A DNA stretch of 64,000 nt from Cyclobacteriaceae bacterium (GCA_016787725.1 JAEUTZ010000004.1:1-64000), one strand, 5' to 3'. Positions 14,600 through 23,693 are shown, counted from the first letter of the stretch. Made by a program: numbers and translations. The notes: generated by a model not told the origin, from the sequence alone.

Positions 14600-15580
14600 T
14601 CAAGCTAGCCGTTTTTTCAAGGCCTCAATTTTTCCTTTCATCTGATTAAAGAACTTATTCCGTTCCCGTTCGGCTGTTTCGCTGATCAGGACCGAATTTT
14701 TCTTTAAGTCATTCAAGTATTTGATCGTTTTGGTGCAAAAGGATGGTTGGTGAGTAGTGAGCAGGCTGAGTGTATTATAGTTAATATACGCTATGTGAAT
14801 CTTATCCATTTGAACATAGATGGTATTGTTGGCGATCAGAATTTCGTTCTTGTAGAGTTGAAAATCCACACCACTTGATTTTTTTCCCAGGCCGGCCTCC
14901 TGTTTAATTGAACTGATCAACTCAATCAGTTGATCGCAGAGTTGTTGAGCCTGCTCACGCTGCTCAAAAAAGCGACACTCGTGGTAGAATTCAATTTGCT
15001 TTATGGTTTCGTTAATGGCTTCATCGCTCCAGATTTCGATGCTTGGAGTGGTTGAAAAGAGTTTCCAAACTCTCTGGGCAGCCTTTACCAGGGGTTCAGG
15101 AATACGTTCGGGGTGATACAGCTTGTTTACATACACAGGATCTTTGATCAACGTCTTCAACCAGAAGAACATTTTAAAAGAGGATAGGCCGGACAATCGA
15201 AAGTGATGAAAGGTTGGGATGTCTCGTGCAGCATAGATCATTTCCCTGTTTTGAAACGTATTGACGTACTCCATGTTCTTGCCAACGGAGTTTAGCCAGT
15301 TTTCGAGGGTGTACGTGGTGCTTAAGGCCCGGTGATGAAATACGGAGGTATTGATGGATGTTGTGAGGAGGGCATCCAATGAAATAGCAAACAAATCACA
15401 TAGTTTTTTTGTCTCGTCCAATGACAACACGGTATCTCCGCGGATTCTCCGGTAGGCACTATCACGACTAATATCCAGCAACTCTGCCAACTTATCCACA
15501 AAGGAAACGGAATCGGGTAAGCGCTTTCGGATTAGTTCGAGGAAGGCTGCCTGAATGTTGCCGGTGGCTGTCTTGGTCAT
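14600..15580 (-). CDS. Helix-turn-helix regulator, paralogue A
   Basis: The ATG at 15580 gives 326 residues starting MTKTATGNIQAAFLEL. The open frame goes 28 codons further, but the paralogues begin at this position. Residues 15-65 form a Cro/CI-like helix-turn-helix: LAELLDISRDSAYRRIRGDT, then LSLDETKKLCDLF. The remaining 250 residues are mostly helical, with a shared IEIWSDEAINETIKQIEFYHE block, a NEILIANNTIYVQMD-like strand pair, and a C-terminal basic helix. The effector domain is not a family I know. It follows paralogue B by 10 bases in the same operon. A third paralogue lies at 18895-19863. Confidence 0.75.
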   Translation of the reverse strand: MTKTATGNIQAAFLELIRKRLPDSVSFVDKLAELLDISRDSAYRRIRGDTVLSLDETKKLCDLFAISLDALLTTSINTSVFHHRALSTTYTLENWLNSVGKNMEYVNTFQNREMIYAARDIPTFHHFRLSGLSSFKMFFWLKTLIKDPVYVNKLYHPERIPEPLVKAAQRVWKLFSTTPSIEIWSDEAINETIKQIEFYHECRFFEQREQAQQLCDQLIELISSIKQEAGLGKKSSGVDFQLYKNEILIANNTIYVQMDKIHIAYINYNTLSLLTTHQPSFCTKTIKYLNDLKKNSVLISETAERERNKFFNQMKGKIEALKKRLA

Positions 15581-15590
15581 TGCGGTTCTC

Positions 15591-16565
15591 CTATTTTTTA
15601 TGAACCAGTATCTTGTCTTCGATCTTTCCAAAAAAACGATTGCGCTCTTTTTCTGCGGTGGCACTGATCAGGGTGGAATTCTTAATAAGATTTCGCATGT
15701 AGTTTTCTGTGATTTCGCAAAATGAATTCTGGTACGAAGTGAGCAGGTCCATGGTATTATAGTTGATGTAAACCACTCGTTGACTATCCATTCGGGCGAA
15801 TATTGTGTTGTCTGGAATCAGGATTTCGTTGCAGTAAAGGGTCATTGAGCCGCCACCGGGTTTCTTGCCCTCCGTGACTTCTGCCTTGATTTGAGCGATG
15901 AATTGTGACAACTGTTCAACTAATGCTGCCGCCTGATTTTGATTTTCGAAGTAATCGCACTCCACATAGAACTCGATTTGCTTAAGCGTTCCATTAATCA
16001 CTTCATCGCTCCAGATTTCTGTGATTGGAATGGAGGCGTACAAATCCCAGGCCTTGGCAGCCAGGGCAAGTATTTCTCTTGGCAGAAAGTTTGGGGCATA
16101 GGCTTTGTTCTCGTAGGCCGGATCTTTGATAATGGACTTCGACCAAACGAAAAGTTTGAATTCGGCTAATTCGGGATGGCGGAAATACTGGAATACGGGG
16201 ATGTCTTTAGCAGCAAAAATCAATTCCAGATTCTGCGAAGATCTCGCAAGCTCCAGGTTGTAGATCAGCGAATTTAACCACTCCTTTAGAGAGTACGTAT
16301 AATCAGCTGCCTGATGCTGAATGAGAACTACATTGGAGTTGGGGGAGACGATCGCATCCAGCGATAGTCCAAAACGGTCGTAGAGTTTCTTCACCTCGTC
16401 CAGGCTTAAAACTGTCTCACCGCGTATCCTTCGATAGGCGCTATCCCTGCTGATGCTTAGGAGTTCAGCCATTTCATCGGCTAAAGAGGTGCTGTCGGAT
16501 AATTTATTCTTGATCTGACTTAAAAAGGCGGTCTGAATGGAGTTTGAGTCTAGTGAGGAAGTCAT
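15591..16565 (-). CDS. Helix-turn-helix regulator, paralogue B
   Basis: This 324-residue protein has the same architecture as paralogue A: an N-terminal helix-turn-helix (MAELLSISRDSAYRRIRGET, LSLDEVKKLYDRFGLSLDAI), then a long helical domain with ITEIWSDEVINGTLKQIEFY and a final NRFFGKIEDKI helix. It is first in the two-gene operon and transcribed away from the hydroxylase gene at 16746. Its upstream region carries a promoter of the same layout as that of paralogue C. The 180-base divergent region between B and the hydroxylase contains a palindrome and a hairpin, so control of that gene by B is a reasonable inference. Confidence 0.75.
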   Translation of the reverse strand: MTSSLDSNSIQTAFLSQIKNKLSDSTSLADEMAELLSISRDSAYRRIRGETVLSLDEVKKLYDRFGLSLDAIVSPNSNVVLIQHQAADYTYSLKEWLNSLIYNLELARSSQNLELIFAAKDIPVFQYFRHPELAEFKLFVWSKSIIKDPAYENKAYAPNFLPREILALAAKAWDLYASIPITEIWSDEVINGTLKQIEFYVECDYFENQNQAAALVEQLSQFIAQIKAEVTEGKKPGGGSMTLYCNEILIPDNTIFARMDSQRVVYINYNTMDLLTSYQNSFCEITENYMRNLIKNSTLISATAEKERNRFFGKIEDKILVHKK

Positions 16566-16580
16566 TCTCGTGTCTTCAGT

Positions 16581-16614
16581 AAATAATAATAATCCAAATT
16601 TTCCCCATTTGCAA
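16581..16614 (-). promoter_or_regulatory. Promoter of regulator paralogues B and A
   Basis: On the minus strand TTGCAAA (16614-16608) is followed by 16 bases and TATTATTATTT (16591-16581). The same two blocks with the same 16-base spacing precede paralogue C at 19884-19917. The spacing fits the -33/-7 layout of Bacteroidota promoters. Confidence 0.55.
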
Positions 16615-16674
16615 GAGTCCGTACCGGCTCAGCACCTGATTCCGATTTCTGGTGTACGATGCAAAAACTAAACA

Positions 16675-16709
16675 GGGGTGCAGTATAGAATGAAATCAGA
16701 TACTGCCCC
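16675..16709 (+). other. Hairpin in the divergent region upstream of the hydroxylase gene
   Basis: GGGG(T)GCAGTAT pairs with ATACTGCCCC around a 13-base loop, giving about eleven pairs with one bulge. There is no T-run, so it is not a typical terminator. It lies just upstream of the inferred -7 element and may be a regulator site or part of an antisense leader. Confidence 0.5.
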
Positions 16710-16717
16710 AAGGAAAA

Positions 16718-16735
16718 TACTTTTGATCATCAAAA
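16718..16735 (+). promoter_or_regulatory. -7 element overlapped by a palindromic operator candidate
   Basis: TACTTTTG (16718-16725) matches TAnnTTTG. It overlaps the 15-base perfect palindrome TTTTGATCATCAAAA (16721-16735), which ends 10 bases before the ATG at 16746. A protein bound there would block transcription. The neighbouring helix-turn-helix proteins are natural candidates; not shown. Confidence 0.5.
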
Positions 16736-16745
16736 CAGAAGCACT

Positions 16746-17972
16746 ATGAATACAAACATCTATGCCGTCTTAACTCCGTTGGCCTTAGGGTTTATTGTAT
16801 TGGAGATTCTGATCTGCTGGTATTACAAGAAGAAGTACATCACATTTCAGGAGGCCGTTGCCAATTTTGGAACAGCCCTGGGCAATCAAACCATGAATGT
16901 ATTGGTGGCTGCCGGAGTTTATGTTGTTTACGGATATCTGTGGCAGCAGTATCGGTTAATTGAATCGCTGGAGATGAATTCATTTACCTTCATCTTACTT
17001 CTCCTAGGGATCGATTTCATTTTCTATTGGGTGCACCGTTGGGGGCATCACGTCAATATTATGTGGGCAGCTCATTCCCCGCATCACTCGGCCGAGGAGA
17101 TGAATTTTTTTGTGGCGCTCCGGGCAAGTGTTACGCAGCGCTTATTTTCCTTTCTGTTTTTCTGGCCCTTAACCCTGATTGGATTCCACCCCGTGGATAT
17201 CTACGCCATGACGGGTCTTCATTTATTCATCTCCTTTCTTCATCATACCGAATTGATTCCAAAACTCTGGCGATGGATAGAGTATATCTTCACTACGCCT
17301 TCCCATCACCGGGTTCATCATGGCATCAACTTCGCCTACCTCGATAAGAACTTTGGTGAGTTTTTGATCATCTGGGACAGACTTTTTCACACTTACGCTG
17401 AAGAAGAAGAGAAAGTAGTCTATGGAATGTATAACCCGCCCAACACCTGGAATCCGATTTCAATCAACTTTCATTACTACCAATTGCTTTGGAAAGATGC
17501 CATGGCTGCTCCTCGATGGACGGATAAGTTAAAAATCTGGTTTATGCCATTGGGCTGGCGACCTCAGGGCTTGCCACCTAAACCTGCACTACAAGAGGTA
17601 ACAGCTCAGAACCAGGTGCGCTTTATAACTACGATGTTTCTCGGAGCCAAGCCCTATCTGTTGATTCACATCCTTACTGGCATTGCATTGATGATGATGG
17701 TCATCGACCCACAGTCACCTTGGACAACGGTGGAGCGATGGATTGGAAGTTTTTTGTTATGGCATATGATTATTAACTGGAGTGGTATCATGGAGTCTAA
17801 GTCATGGTTATATCCTTCCGAGCTGATCAGGCTTATAACTACTTGTATATTTTTAATCCTTATCAGCGATCAAGGGATATCGCATCCAATGAATATTCTT
17901 TGGCTTGCTCTTTCTTTCCTATCGGCTCTGTGGGCCTCACTGTTTTTTAGAAACTACTTTCCATTAAATTGA
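16746..17972 (+). CDS. Fatty acid hydroxylase/sterol desaturase family membrane protein
   Basis: This 408-residue di-iron membrane enzyme shows the histidine boxes HRWGHH (97-102), HSPHH (110-114) and HHRVHHG (about 195-201) between membrane helices. The length and the extra C-terminal helices (from about residue 290) resemble alkylglycerol monooxygenase-like members more than short desaturases. Such enzymes hydroxylate lipids with O2; the substrate is unknown. The next gene starts 8 bases after its stop. It stands between helix-turn-helix paralogues on both sides, suggesting a regulated lipid-modification unit. Confidence 0.88.
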   Translation: MNTNIYAVLTPLALGFIVLEILICWYYKKKYITFQEAVANFGTALGNQTMNVLVAAGVYVVYGYLWQQYRLIESLEMNSFTFILLLLGIDFIFYWVHRWGHHVNIMWAAHSPHHSAEEMNFFVALRASVTQRLFSFLFFWPLTLIGFHPVDIYAMTGLHLFISFLHHTELIPKLWRWIEYIFTTPSHHRVHHGINFAYLDKNFGEFLIIWDRLFHTYAEEEEKVVYGMYNPPNTWNPISINFHYYQLLWKDAMAAPRWTDKLKIWFMPLGWRPQGLPPKPALQEVTAQNQVRFITTMFLGAKPYLLIHILTGIALMMMVIDPQSPWTTVERWIGSFLLWHMIINWSGIMESKSWLYPSELIRLITTCIFLILISDQGISHPMNILWLALSFLSALWASLFFRNYFPLN

Positions 17973-17980
17973 TTTCATCC

Positions 17981-18889
17981 ATGAAAAAGTTATTAGCAAT
18001 CGCATTTGTTGCAAGCAGCCTGGTGAATGGGATGGCCCAATCATATGTTGATATAGCCAGAATTTTTTATAGTGGTACGAACCAAAACTATTTTGAGAAT
18101 AGTGACTCAAGTACACGAATCAACGAAATGGGATTTGACCTAACCTTGCCGCTGGTGCTCAATACCAAGGCAGCTTTTTTAACCGGATTGATCTATGAAG
18201 AAACGGAGACGAAATTATTTGAATCCGAGCCAAGACAAAGTTTTTCTGCGATTGGTTTTCGGATAGGGTTTTCGAAAACCTATTCGGAGTGGTGGTCGGC
18301 TACTTACATACTCATTCCAAAGATCGCTTCTGATTTAAAAAGTGTTACCTGGAAGGATTTTCAAACCGGTGCCATTGGTTTATGGAAATATACCAAGCGT
18401 GAGAATTTTAATTATCGGTTCGGAGTATACGTTAACACCGAACAATTTGGACCGATTATCGTTCCTCTGTTTGGGTTGTACCACCAGAGTACTGATCAGA
18501 AATTTGAGGCCAATTTGACCTTACCCTTTCTAGCGGATGTGAATTGGAAGCTTCACGATCGTGTACATGTGGGTGCCAATTTCAATGGGTTGGTTCGGTC
18601 TTATCAACTATCCGAAATTCCCGAAAGCAAGGAGGAGGGCTATGTCGTAAAATCTTTGAATGAATTATTCTCCTATTTGCGATTCAATTTAAGCCCAAGC
18701 CTGATGATCCAGGCAAAACTGGGATACACATTGGGTCGTAGCTACCGGGTATTCAATGAATCGGATAAAATTACGGTCGGATCGATCCTGATCAGCGTGG
18801 GGGATGACCGGCAACAACTGAATACGGATTTCTCCGATGGGTTGGTTTACCAGGCTACCTTGGTCTATCGATTTCACAAATCAAACTAA
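17981..18889 (+). CDS. Outer-membrane beta-barrel-like protein
   Basis: The ATG at 17981 gives MKKLLAIAFVASSLVNGMAQ, a good signal peptide; an upstream TTG in frame is not needed. The mature protein (about 280 residues) has many amphipathic strands (YSEWWSATYILIPKIAS, FNYRFGVYVNTEQFGP, YQATLVYRFHKSN) and ends in an outer-membrane-type strand. It resembles uncharacterised Bacteroidota barrel families with a conserved DUF. It is probably co-transcribed with the hydroxylase, so it may act in lipid export or in sensing the membrane; inference only. Confidence 0.65.
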   Translation: MKKLLAIAFVASSLVNGMAQSYVDIARIFYSGTNQNYFENSDSSTRINEMGFDLTLPLVLNTKAAFLTGLIYEETETKLFESEPRQSFSAIGFRIGFSKTYSEWWSATYILIPKIASDLKSVTWKDFQTGAIGLWKYTKRENFNYRFGVYVNTEQFGPIIVPLFGLYHQSTDQKFEANLTLPFLADVNWKLHDRVHVGANFNGLVRSYQLSEIPESKEEGYVVKSLNELFSYLRFNLSPSLMIQAKLGYTLGRSYRVFNESDKITVGSILISVGDDRQQLNTDFSDGLVYQATLVYRFHKSN

Positions 18890-18894
18890 GGCTT

Positions 18895-19863
18895 TTAGGT
18901 TAGGATCTTCTTTTTTAGTAATTGAATAGACTCCTGCATCCGGTTGAAGAACTTGCTGCGCTCGCGTTCCCCGCTGGCGCTAATTTGGATGGATTTATTG
19001 ATCACATTGCTGAGGTAATCATCGATGATTGAACAAAAGGAATCATTGGAAGTGGTGAGCACATTCATCGTGTTGTACGTGAGGAATGCCACACGCTTTG
19101 TTCCCATCTTGAAGAAGATGGTGGTTTCAGCAATGAGAATGTCATTCTTGTAAAGACTGTAATTGGATTCACCGTTCTTCGATCCATTCTGAGCACAGGC
19201 ACGAATATGTTCCAACATGCGGCTGTATTCATCACAAATCTCCAGTGCTTGCGCCTGAGTAACTACAGCAGTTTCCAGGTAGTACTCAATTTGCCGCAAT
19301 GTTACCGTGGCTGTTTCATCACTCCAGATTTCAACGCTCGGTATTTGTGCATATTGATTCCATAGTTTTTCTCCCACCTGTATGATTTCTTTCGGTACAA
19401 GGTCAAAGCTGAATTTGCTATCGGCCAGGCTTGGGTATTGATGGTAAGTCTTAGTCCAAAAGAACATTTTGAATGCGGCCAGTTTTGGAAATTTGTAATA
19501 CTGGAAAAGAGGGATGTCTTTGGCCGCATAGTATAGGGTTTTATCGGCAAAACCACTGAGCATTTCCACGTTGTGAAGAATCGATTTCAGCCACATTTCA
19601 AAAGTGAAATACTTGCTATCAATTCTTCGATTGTGGAAGCACACCATCTCTGGCGTTGGGTTCAGAAGTGTATCCAGCGAAACATGGTAATGCGTGCAGA
19701 TTCTTTTCACCTCATCCAGCGAGAGAACGGTTTCACCTCGAATCCTCCTATACGCACTATCTCTGCTGATATTCAGGAGTTCTGCCAATTCGTCTGCCAA
19801 CGAAAGGTGAGAAGGGATCTTCTTTTTAATCTCACCTAAAAAAGTAGACTGAATACTTTCCAT
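18895..19863 (-). CDS. Helix-turn-helix regulator, paralogue C
   Basis: The ATG at 19863 gives 322 residues starting MESIQSTFLGEIKKK; the 40-codon upstream extension is not shared by the paralogues. The helix-turn-helix is LAELLNISRDSAYRRIRGET, LSLDEVKRICTHYHVSLDTL. The C-terminal domain carries VEIWSDETATVTLRQIEYY, KNDILIAETTIFFKMG and a final basic helix ERERSKFFNRMQESI, as in paralogues A and B. It ends 5 bases after the converging barrel gene. Its promoter copies that of paralogue B. The trio points to recent local duplication with separate targets or signals. Confidence 0.75.
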   Translation of the reverse strand: MESIQSTFLGEIKKKIPSHLSLADELAELLNISRDSAYRRIRGETVLSLDEVKRICTHYHVSLDTLLNPTPEMVCFHNRRIDSKYFTFEMWLKSILHNVEMLSGFADKTLYYAAKDIPLFQYYKFPKLAAFKMFFWTKTYHQYPSLADSKFSFDLVPKEIIQVGEKLWNQYAQIPSVEIWSDETATVTLRQIEYYLETAVVTQAQALEICDEYSRMLEHIRACAQNGSKNGESNYSLYKNDILIAETTIFFKMGTKRVAFLTYNTMNVLTTSNDSFCSIIDDYLSNVINKSIQISASGERERSKFFNRMQESIQLLKKKILT

Positions 19864-19883
19864 AGGCGCATGGTAGTAAGTGC

Positions 19884-19917
19884 AAATAATAATAGGAATT
19901 TTGATCAGGTTTTGCAA
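19884..19917 (-). promoter_or_regulatory. Promoter of regulator paralogue C
   Basis: TTGCAAA (19917-19911), 16 bases, then TATTATTATTT (19894-19884) on the minus strand. Length and block spacing are identical to the promoter at 16581-16614, while the spacer differs. Confidence 0.55.
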
Positions 19918-19998
19918 ATAAAGCAACGAATGAATTCCAGCACTGCCCTTTGTATTAAATAGTGCCAAAGGATTATTGGGCAATGGCAGAGGTTAACG

Positions 19999-20028
19999 TT
20001 GAGGCCGATTATGGCATACTTAGCTTTG
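19999..20028 (+). promoter_or_regulatory. Bacteroidota-type promoter upstream of the 120-residue membrane protein
   Basis: TTG (19999-20001), 19 bases, then TAGCTTTG (20021-20028), an exact TTG-N19-TAnnTTTG match. It lies 25 bases before the ATG at 20054. Confidence 0.65.
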
Positions 20029-20053
20029 AGCTAACATTAAAAAGCAAGAAGCC

Positions 20054-20416
20054 ATGCGACTCAACTACACTTATTTAGTCTGGCAAGAGCGAACAAACTA
20101 TTTGTTTGGATTTTTATTCGGTGTGGCGGCCCTCTATCAGGTTGCTGGAATTTTCCTTAAGATGAATGGTGAATCGTTGGCACGAACCATCCTGTTTATA
20201 TTGATTAATCTCTATTGCGTGTATGGATTGTTCAACCGGTCAAAGTTCTTTTACTTATTTTATGTTGGCCTAACCGTGTATCAACTTGTCACCCAAAGCG
20301 TAAACCTGGTCATCCACTGGAATCAAGCTGGTACCACGTTTTGGATCAGCGTTACGGTACTGCTTGTGATGACGCTTGGATTGGCGAAGTTGGTGGTTGA
20401 ATATTTTACGGAGTAA
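20054..20416 (+). CDS. Small four-helix membrane protein
   Basis: This 120-residue protein has four hydrophobic segments (about 15-33, 44-60, 64-82 and 92-112) joined by short loops, including LYCVYGLFNRSKFFYLF. There is no signal cleavage site or catalytic motif. It is monocistronic behind a strong promoter match and converges on the gene at 20442. The function is not recognised. Confidence 0.65.
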   Translation: MRLNYTYLVWQERTNYLFGFLFGVAALYQVAGIFLKMNGESLARTILFILINLYCVYGLFNRSKFFYLFYVGLTVYQLVTQSVNLVIHWNQAGTTFWISVTVLLVMTLGLAKLVVEYFTE

Positions 20417-20441
20417 GCAACAGGACCCAACGGGGTTGCCG

Positions 20442-21665
20442 TTAGTTGGGTAATTGATTGTCTTTGAATTGTTTTTCCAGAGGGCCTTGTTTCTCCAGGT
20501 CTTCGATAATTTTTCGATCCAGCGGGCTTTCCTTTATGACATTGTAAGTATCCCAGAATTCTTTGTTGTAGGGCAAGTCCTGATATTGCAAGCCATAGTT
20601 TCTCATCTTCTCAGTCGTTGCAATTCTCCTGGCGGTATTCTGCTCCACCTGATTGATAAGCAACGATTGATTTAATTCCGTTTCAAATTTTAATTCCTTG
20701 GTCTTAATATCATACCAGTTTACTTTGGAGTCCACCGAAATGTAGTTCAGGTAGAATTTGCCCCCATAGTACTTAAAATCGATCACCCGTTTCAAATTAA
20801 CGAATTTACTTTCCAGCCCCCGCTTTTTCATCAACTCTTCTTCCATGCTGTTTTCATATTCTGTTCGAATGATCGCATAGCTTCCTTTTTCAATGTAAAC
20901 CCGAAGCAGATATTCTGCTGTATGAGCAACAACAAACACTTCATGACCATTGTAATGCGAATCTTTTTCTCTTTTTAAGCTGTTGTAGAAAGATAATTCA
21001 ACAGGAAAGTGACGGTACCGAATGCTGTTATGAAGCAACAGATCTTCCAGCAAGTTATCCTGGTCGAAATACGTTGTAAACTTGCTGGCATATCCAATAC
21101 TACGCCTTACTTCCAATAGAGAAACGCGTTCGCGCAGTTTGAATTTATTTCGGGGCTCCAGGTAATCTTCATCATAGATTTTAACGGCCGCTTCCAACAA
21201 GGAGATGTAGGTGCCTCCAACTTTTTTAATATCACGGTAAAATCCATCCATCAGATAGGGATTCATGGGATAATTTTGCTCTATACGCGATAAGGCTATC
21301 TGCATTATTTCGCCACCATTCAAGGTATCAGAAACTAAAACCTCATCCAGCATGAACGTAGATTTCTCAACTTCAATCACAAGCGGGCTGATTTCCAGCA
21401 ATGTCCAAACCGGAACTTCATAGGTTTTGTAACCCAACATGTTTATCACAAACAGGTCATTGCGTAATTCGGAGGAGATGTGAAAGTCAAATTCACCCAT
21501 CAAGTTGGTAATGGTACCGATGGATTGCCCTTTTATCCCAATGGTGGCGAATGGAAGTGGCTCTTTGGTATCTTTGTCTATTGCTTTTCCGGAAATGGTG
21601 ATCCGCTGCGCCTGGAGAGAGAAGCTCACCACTAGAATCATACAAAAAAGAAATAGATTCCTCAT
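20442..21665 (-). CDS. Carboxypeptidase-regulatory-like domain surface protein
   Basis: This 407-residue protein has a signal peptide (residues 1-19, ending SLQAQ). A CarboxypepD_reg-like beta-sandwich follows immediately: ISGKAIDKDTKEPLPFATIG, then GTITNLMGEFDFHI. This domain usually sits at the N-terminus of TonB-dependent receptors, but here no barrel follows. The rest (about 110-407) is a mixed region with many charged residues, seen in other stand-alone Bacteroidota proteins with this domain. It is probably periplasmic or outer-membrane associated. The function is unknown. It diverges from the LytS-type kinase gene. Confidence 0.75.
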   Translation of the reverse strand: MRNLFLFCMILVVSFSLQAQRITISGKAIDKDTKEPLPFATIGIKGQSIGTITNLMGEFDFHISSELRNDLFVINMLGYKTYEVPVWTLLEISPLVIEVEKSTFMLDEVLVSDTLNGGEIMQIALSRIEQNYPMNPYLMDGFYRDIKKVGGTYISLLEAAVKIYDEDYLEPRNKFKLRERVSLLEVRRSIGYASKFTTYFDQDNLLEDLLLHNSIRYRHFPVELSFYNSLKREKDSHYNGHEVFVVAHTAEYLLRVYIEKGSYAIIRTEYENSMEEELMKKRGLESKFVNLKRVIDFKYYGGKFYLNYISVDSKVNWYDIKTKELKFETELNQSLLINQVEQNTARRIATTEKMRNYGLQYQDLPYNKEFWDTYNVIKESPLDRKIIEDLEKQGPLEKQFKDNQLPN

Positions 21666-21828
21666 GTAAAGAAAATGGGCTTTGGAGAGATTACCATTCG
21701 CAAAATTAGGTATTCATAATGTACTACGAAGGTAAGTAAACAGCAATAAACTCCATTAATCGTGCTAATATTACATTGGTCGGCTTTCCCTTCGAATGTT
21801 TAATTTTAAAGAATAATCTGCCAAGCTC

Positions 21829-22950
21829 ATGAAATGGCTGGATGCAATACCAAGAATCTGGAAGCGGGCATATTTGTTGATATGTCTTTGGTATACCATT
21901 AATTTTACCATCAGTGCGGTATTGGAGTGGCGGTTGGTCAATCCTCAGTATTATGTGCTGTGGACAGCACTTTTTCTGTTGGAAGCTTTATTTGTGTCTA
22001 TCCTGTTGATTTTCCTGTGGTCGCATTGGTTATTTAAGTTTAAAGCCGTTTGGCAAATTACAGGTCACGTTGCTGGCATTATCTTTTTCTTTTTTGGAAT
22101 GGGAACACTCTCTTATTATTTCAGCGATTACCTGGAAGGATATGTGTACCTGGAACATTGGGAGGAATACATGGTGGGCTTATTAAGCAAGCGAGATGCC
22201 CTGTCCATTCACGATCAGTATATAATCACGGTTGGGGTTTATTATGTAATTCGGTATTTTGAAGGATTGCAGAAACAAGAGCAGGAAAAAAGTGAACTGG
22301 CTTTGCGTAATAAGGAAATGCAGATCTCACTTTTAAAATCGCAAATCAATCCGCATTTCCTGTTCAATACGCTGAACTCCATCAGCACGCTGGTCAATAC
22401 CAGCAAGGAGCAGGCCCGAAAAGTAATCAGTCAACTTTCTGATATTTTCCGGTATGCGTTGGATTCGCACAGCGGTGAAATGGTGAAGTTGGTGCATGAG
22501 ATTGAGTTCATTGAAAATTATGTACGGATTCAACAAGTCCGTTTTGGTGATCGTCTAAAGTTCCAAAAGAGTATTGACTCAACCTGTTTAGGAATTTTTA
22601 TACCCCCCATGATTCTACAGCCTCTGGTTGAAAATTCAGTGAAGTATGGAATTGCCCCTAAAGAAGAAGGAGGCACAATATTTTTAACGGTGAGGCGTTC
22701 CGGTTCCATCATCTTTTTTGAGATCCGGGATGATGGTTTAGGTTCCAAGGCAAAAAAAGTCATGGATGGGAGCTCCAGCGGAGTGGGCATGTTAAACACC
22801 GACTTGCGATTGCGCAGTTATTTTGGAGTGAAGTCACACCTTCGGGTCCTGGCCACCGAGCAAGGGTACTCCGTAAGTTTTTTCATCGAGGATAAAAATT
22901 TAAGAACCCCTCATGAATCGCAACCCATATTAGAAAACCAACTTGTATGA
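21829..22950 (+). CDS. LytS-type sensor histidine kinase
   Basis: This 373-residue protein has about four membrane segments (residues 10-110), then a coiled linker (EQEKSELALRNKEMQ). The His_kinase domain carries the phospho-acceptor His in SQINPHFLFNTLNSIS (about 178), and the HATPase region has LQPLVENSVKYGIAP and DDGLGS. This is the LytS/YehU type without a HAMP domain. Its stop overlaps the start of the LytTR regulator gene by 4 bases, so it is the cognate kinase. The signal is unknown. Confidence 0.9.
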   Translation: MKWLDAIPRIWKRAYLLICLWYTINFTISAVLEWRLVNPQYYVLWTALFLLEALFVSILLIFLWSHWLFKFKAVWQITGHVAGIIFFFFGMGTLSYYFSDYLEGYVYLEHWEEYMVGLLSKRDALSIHDQYIITVGVYYVIRYFEGLQKQEQEKSELALRNKEMQISLLKSQINPHFLFNTLNSISTLVNTSKEQARKVISQLSDIFRYALDSHSGEMVKLVHEIEFIENYVRIQQVRFGDRLKFQKSIDSTCLGIFIPPMILQPLVENSVKYGIAPKEEGGTIFLTVRRSGSIIFFEIRDDGLGSKAKKVMDGSSSGVGMLNTDLRLRSYFGVKSHLRVLATEQGYSVSFFIEDKNLRTPHESQPILENQLV

Positions 22951-23693
22951 ATACAACCTGCTTAATTATTGACGATGAGAAGTTAGCCCGCGATCTACTT
23001 CGTGAGTTCCTGGAGCCTTTTCCGGAAATTGACGTGATTGGCGAGTGCAGCAAGGGTACGGAGGCTGTAGAACAAATCAATAAGATGAAGCCCGATTTAA
23101 TCTTTTTGGATGTTCAGATGCCGGGAATGAATGGATTTGACGTACTCGATGAAATTGAACACGAGCCCTATGTAATCTTTACCACGGCCTATGATCAGTA
23201 TGCCATCAAAGCATTTGAGAGAAATGCGGTTGATTATGTACTAAAACCGCTGGATCAGGAGCGGTTCAAGTTGGCAGTAGACAGGGCTTTGAAGCGAAAG
23301 AAAATGGAGGAAGGAAATCTGGAAGATTTGCTTGGCAGCTTGCGCACTGTACCACACCGAGCATCGTACGACTCGCATCTTTTTGTTCAGAAATCTGAAA
23401 AGCTGTACAATCTGCCGGTTGAAGAAATCATTTACCTGGAGGCATCCGGAGACTACACGGTGATCTCTACGAAGAATGATCAATTTGTAAGTTCTTCAGG
23501 AATTGGAAAACTGGAGGAACTTATGAATCCTGATACGTTTATCCGGGTTCATCGATCCACCATCATTAACGTGAATTATCTGAAGGAGATCGAGCGCCAT
23601 TTTAATGGGGGTATGATTGTAAAGATGCAAAACGGTAAGAGTTTTCCGGTTAGTCGTACGTATGCTAAACTCATCCGCAAGAAAGTCGTGTAG
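22947..23693 (+). CDS. LytTR-family response regulator
   Basis: This 248-residue protein has a receiver domain (about 1-120) with IIDDEKLARDLL, phospho-acceptor Asp in LIFLDVQMPGMNG (about 54), TTAYD and LKPLD. A LytTR DNA-binding domain (about 145-245) follows, with IIYLEASGDYTVI and FIRVHRSTIINVNYL. It is coupled to the upstream kinase by a 4-base overlap. It would activate target promoters in response to the kinase; the targets are not visible. Confidence 0.93.
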   Translation: MNTTCLIIDDEKLARDLLREFLEPFPEIDVIGECSKGTEAVEQINKMKPDLIFLDVQMPGMNGFDVLDEIEHEPYVIFTTAYDQYAIKAFERNAVDYVLKPLDQERFKLAVDRALKRKKMEEGNLEDLLGSLRTVPHRASYDSHLFVQKSEKLYNLPVEEIIYLEASGDYTVISTKNDQFVSSSGIGKLEELMNPDTFIRVHRSTIINVNYLKEIERHFNGGMIVKMQNGKSFPVSRTYAKLIRKKVV

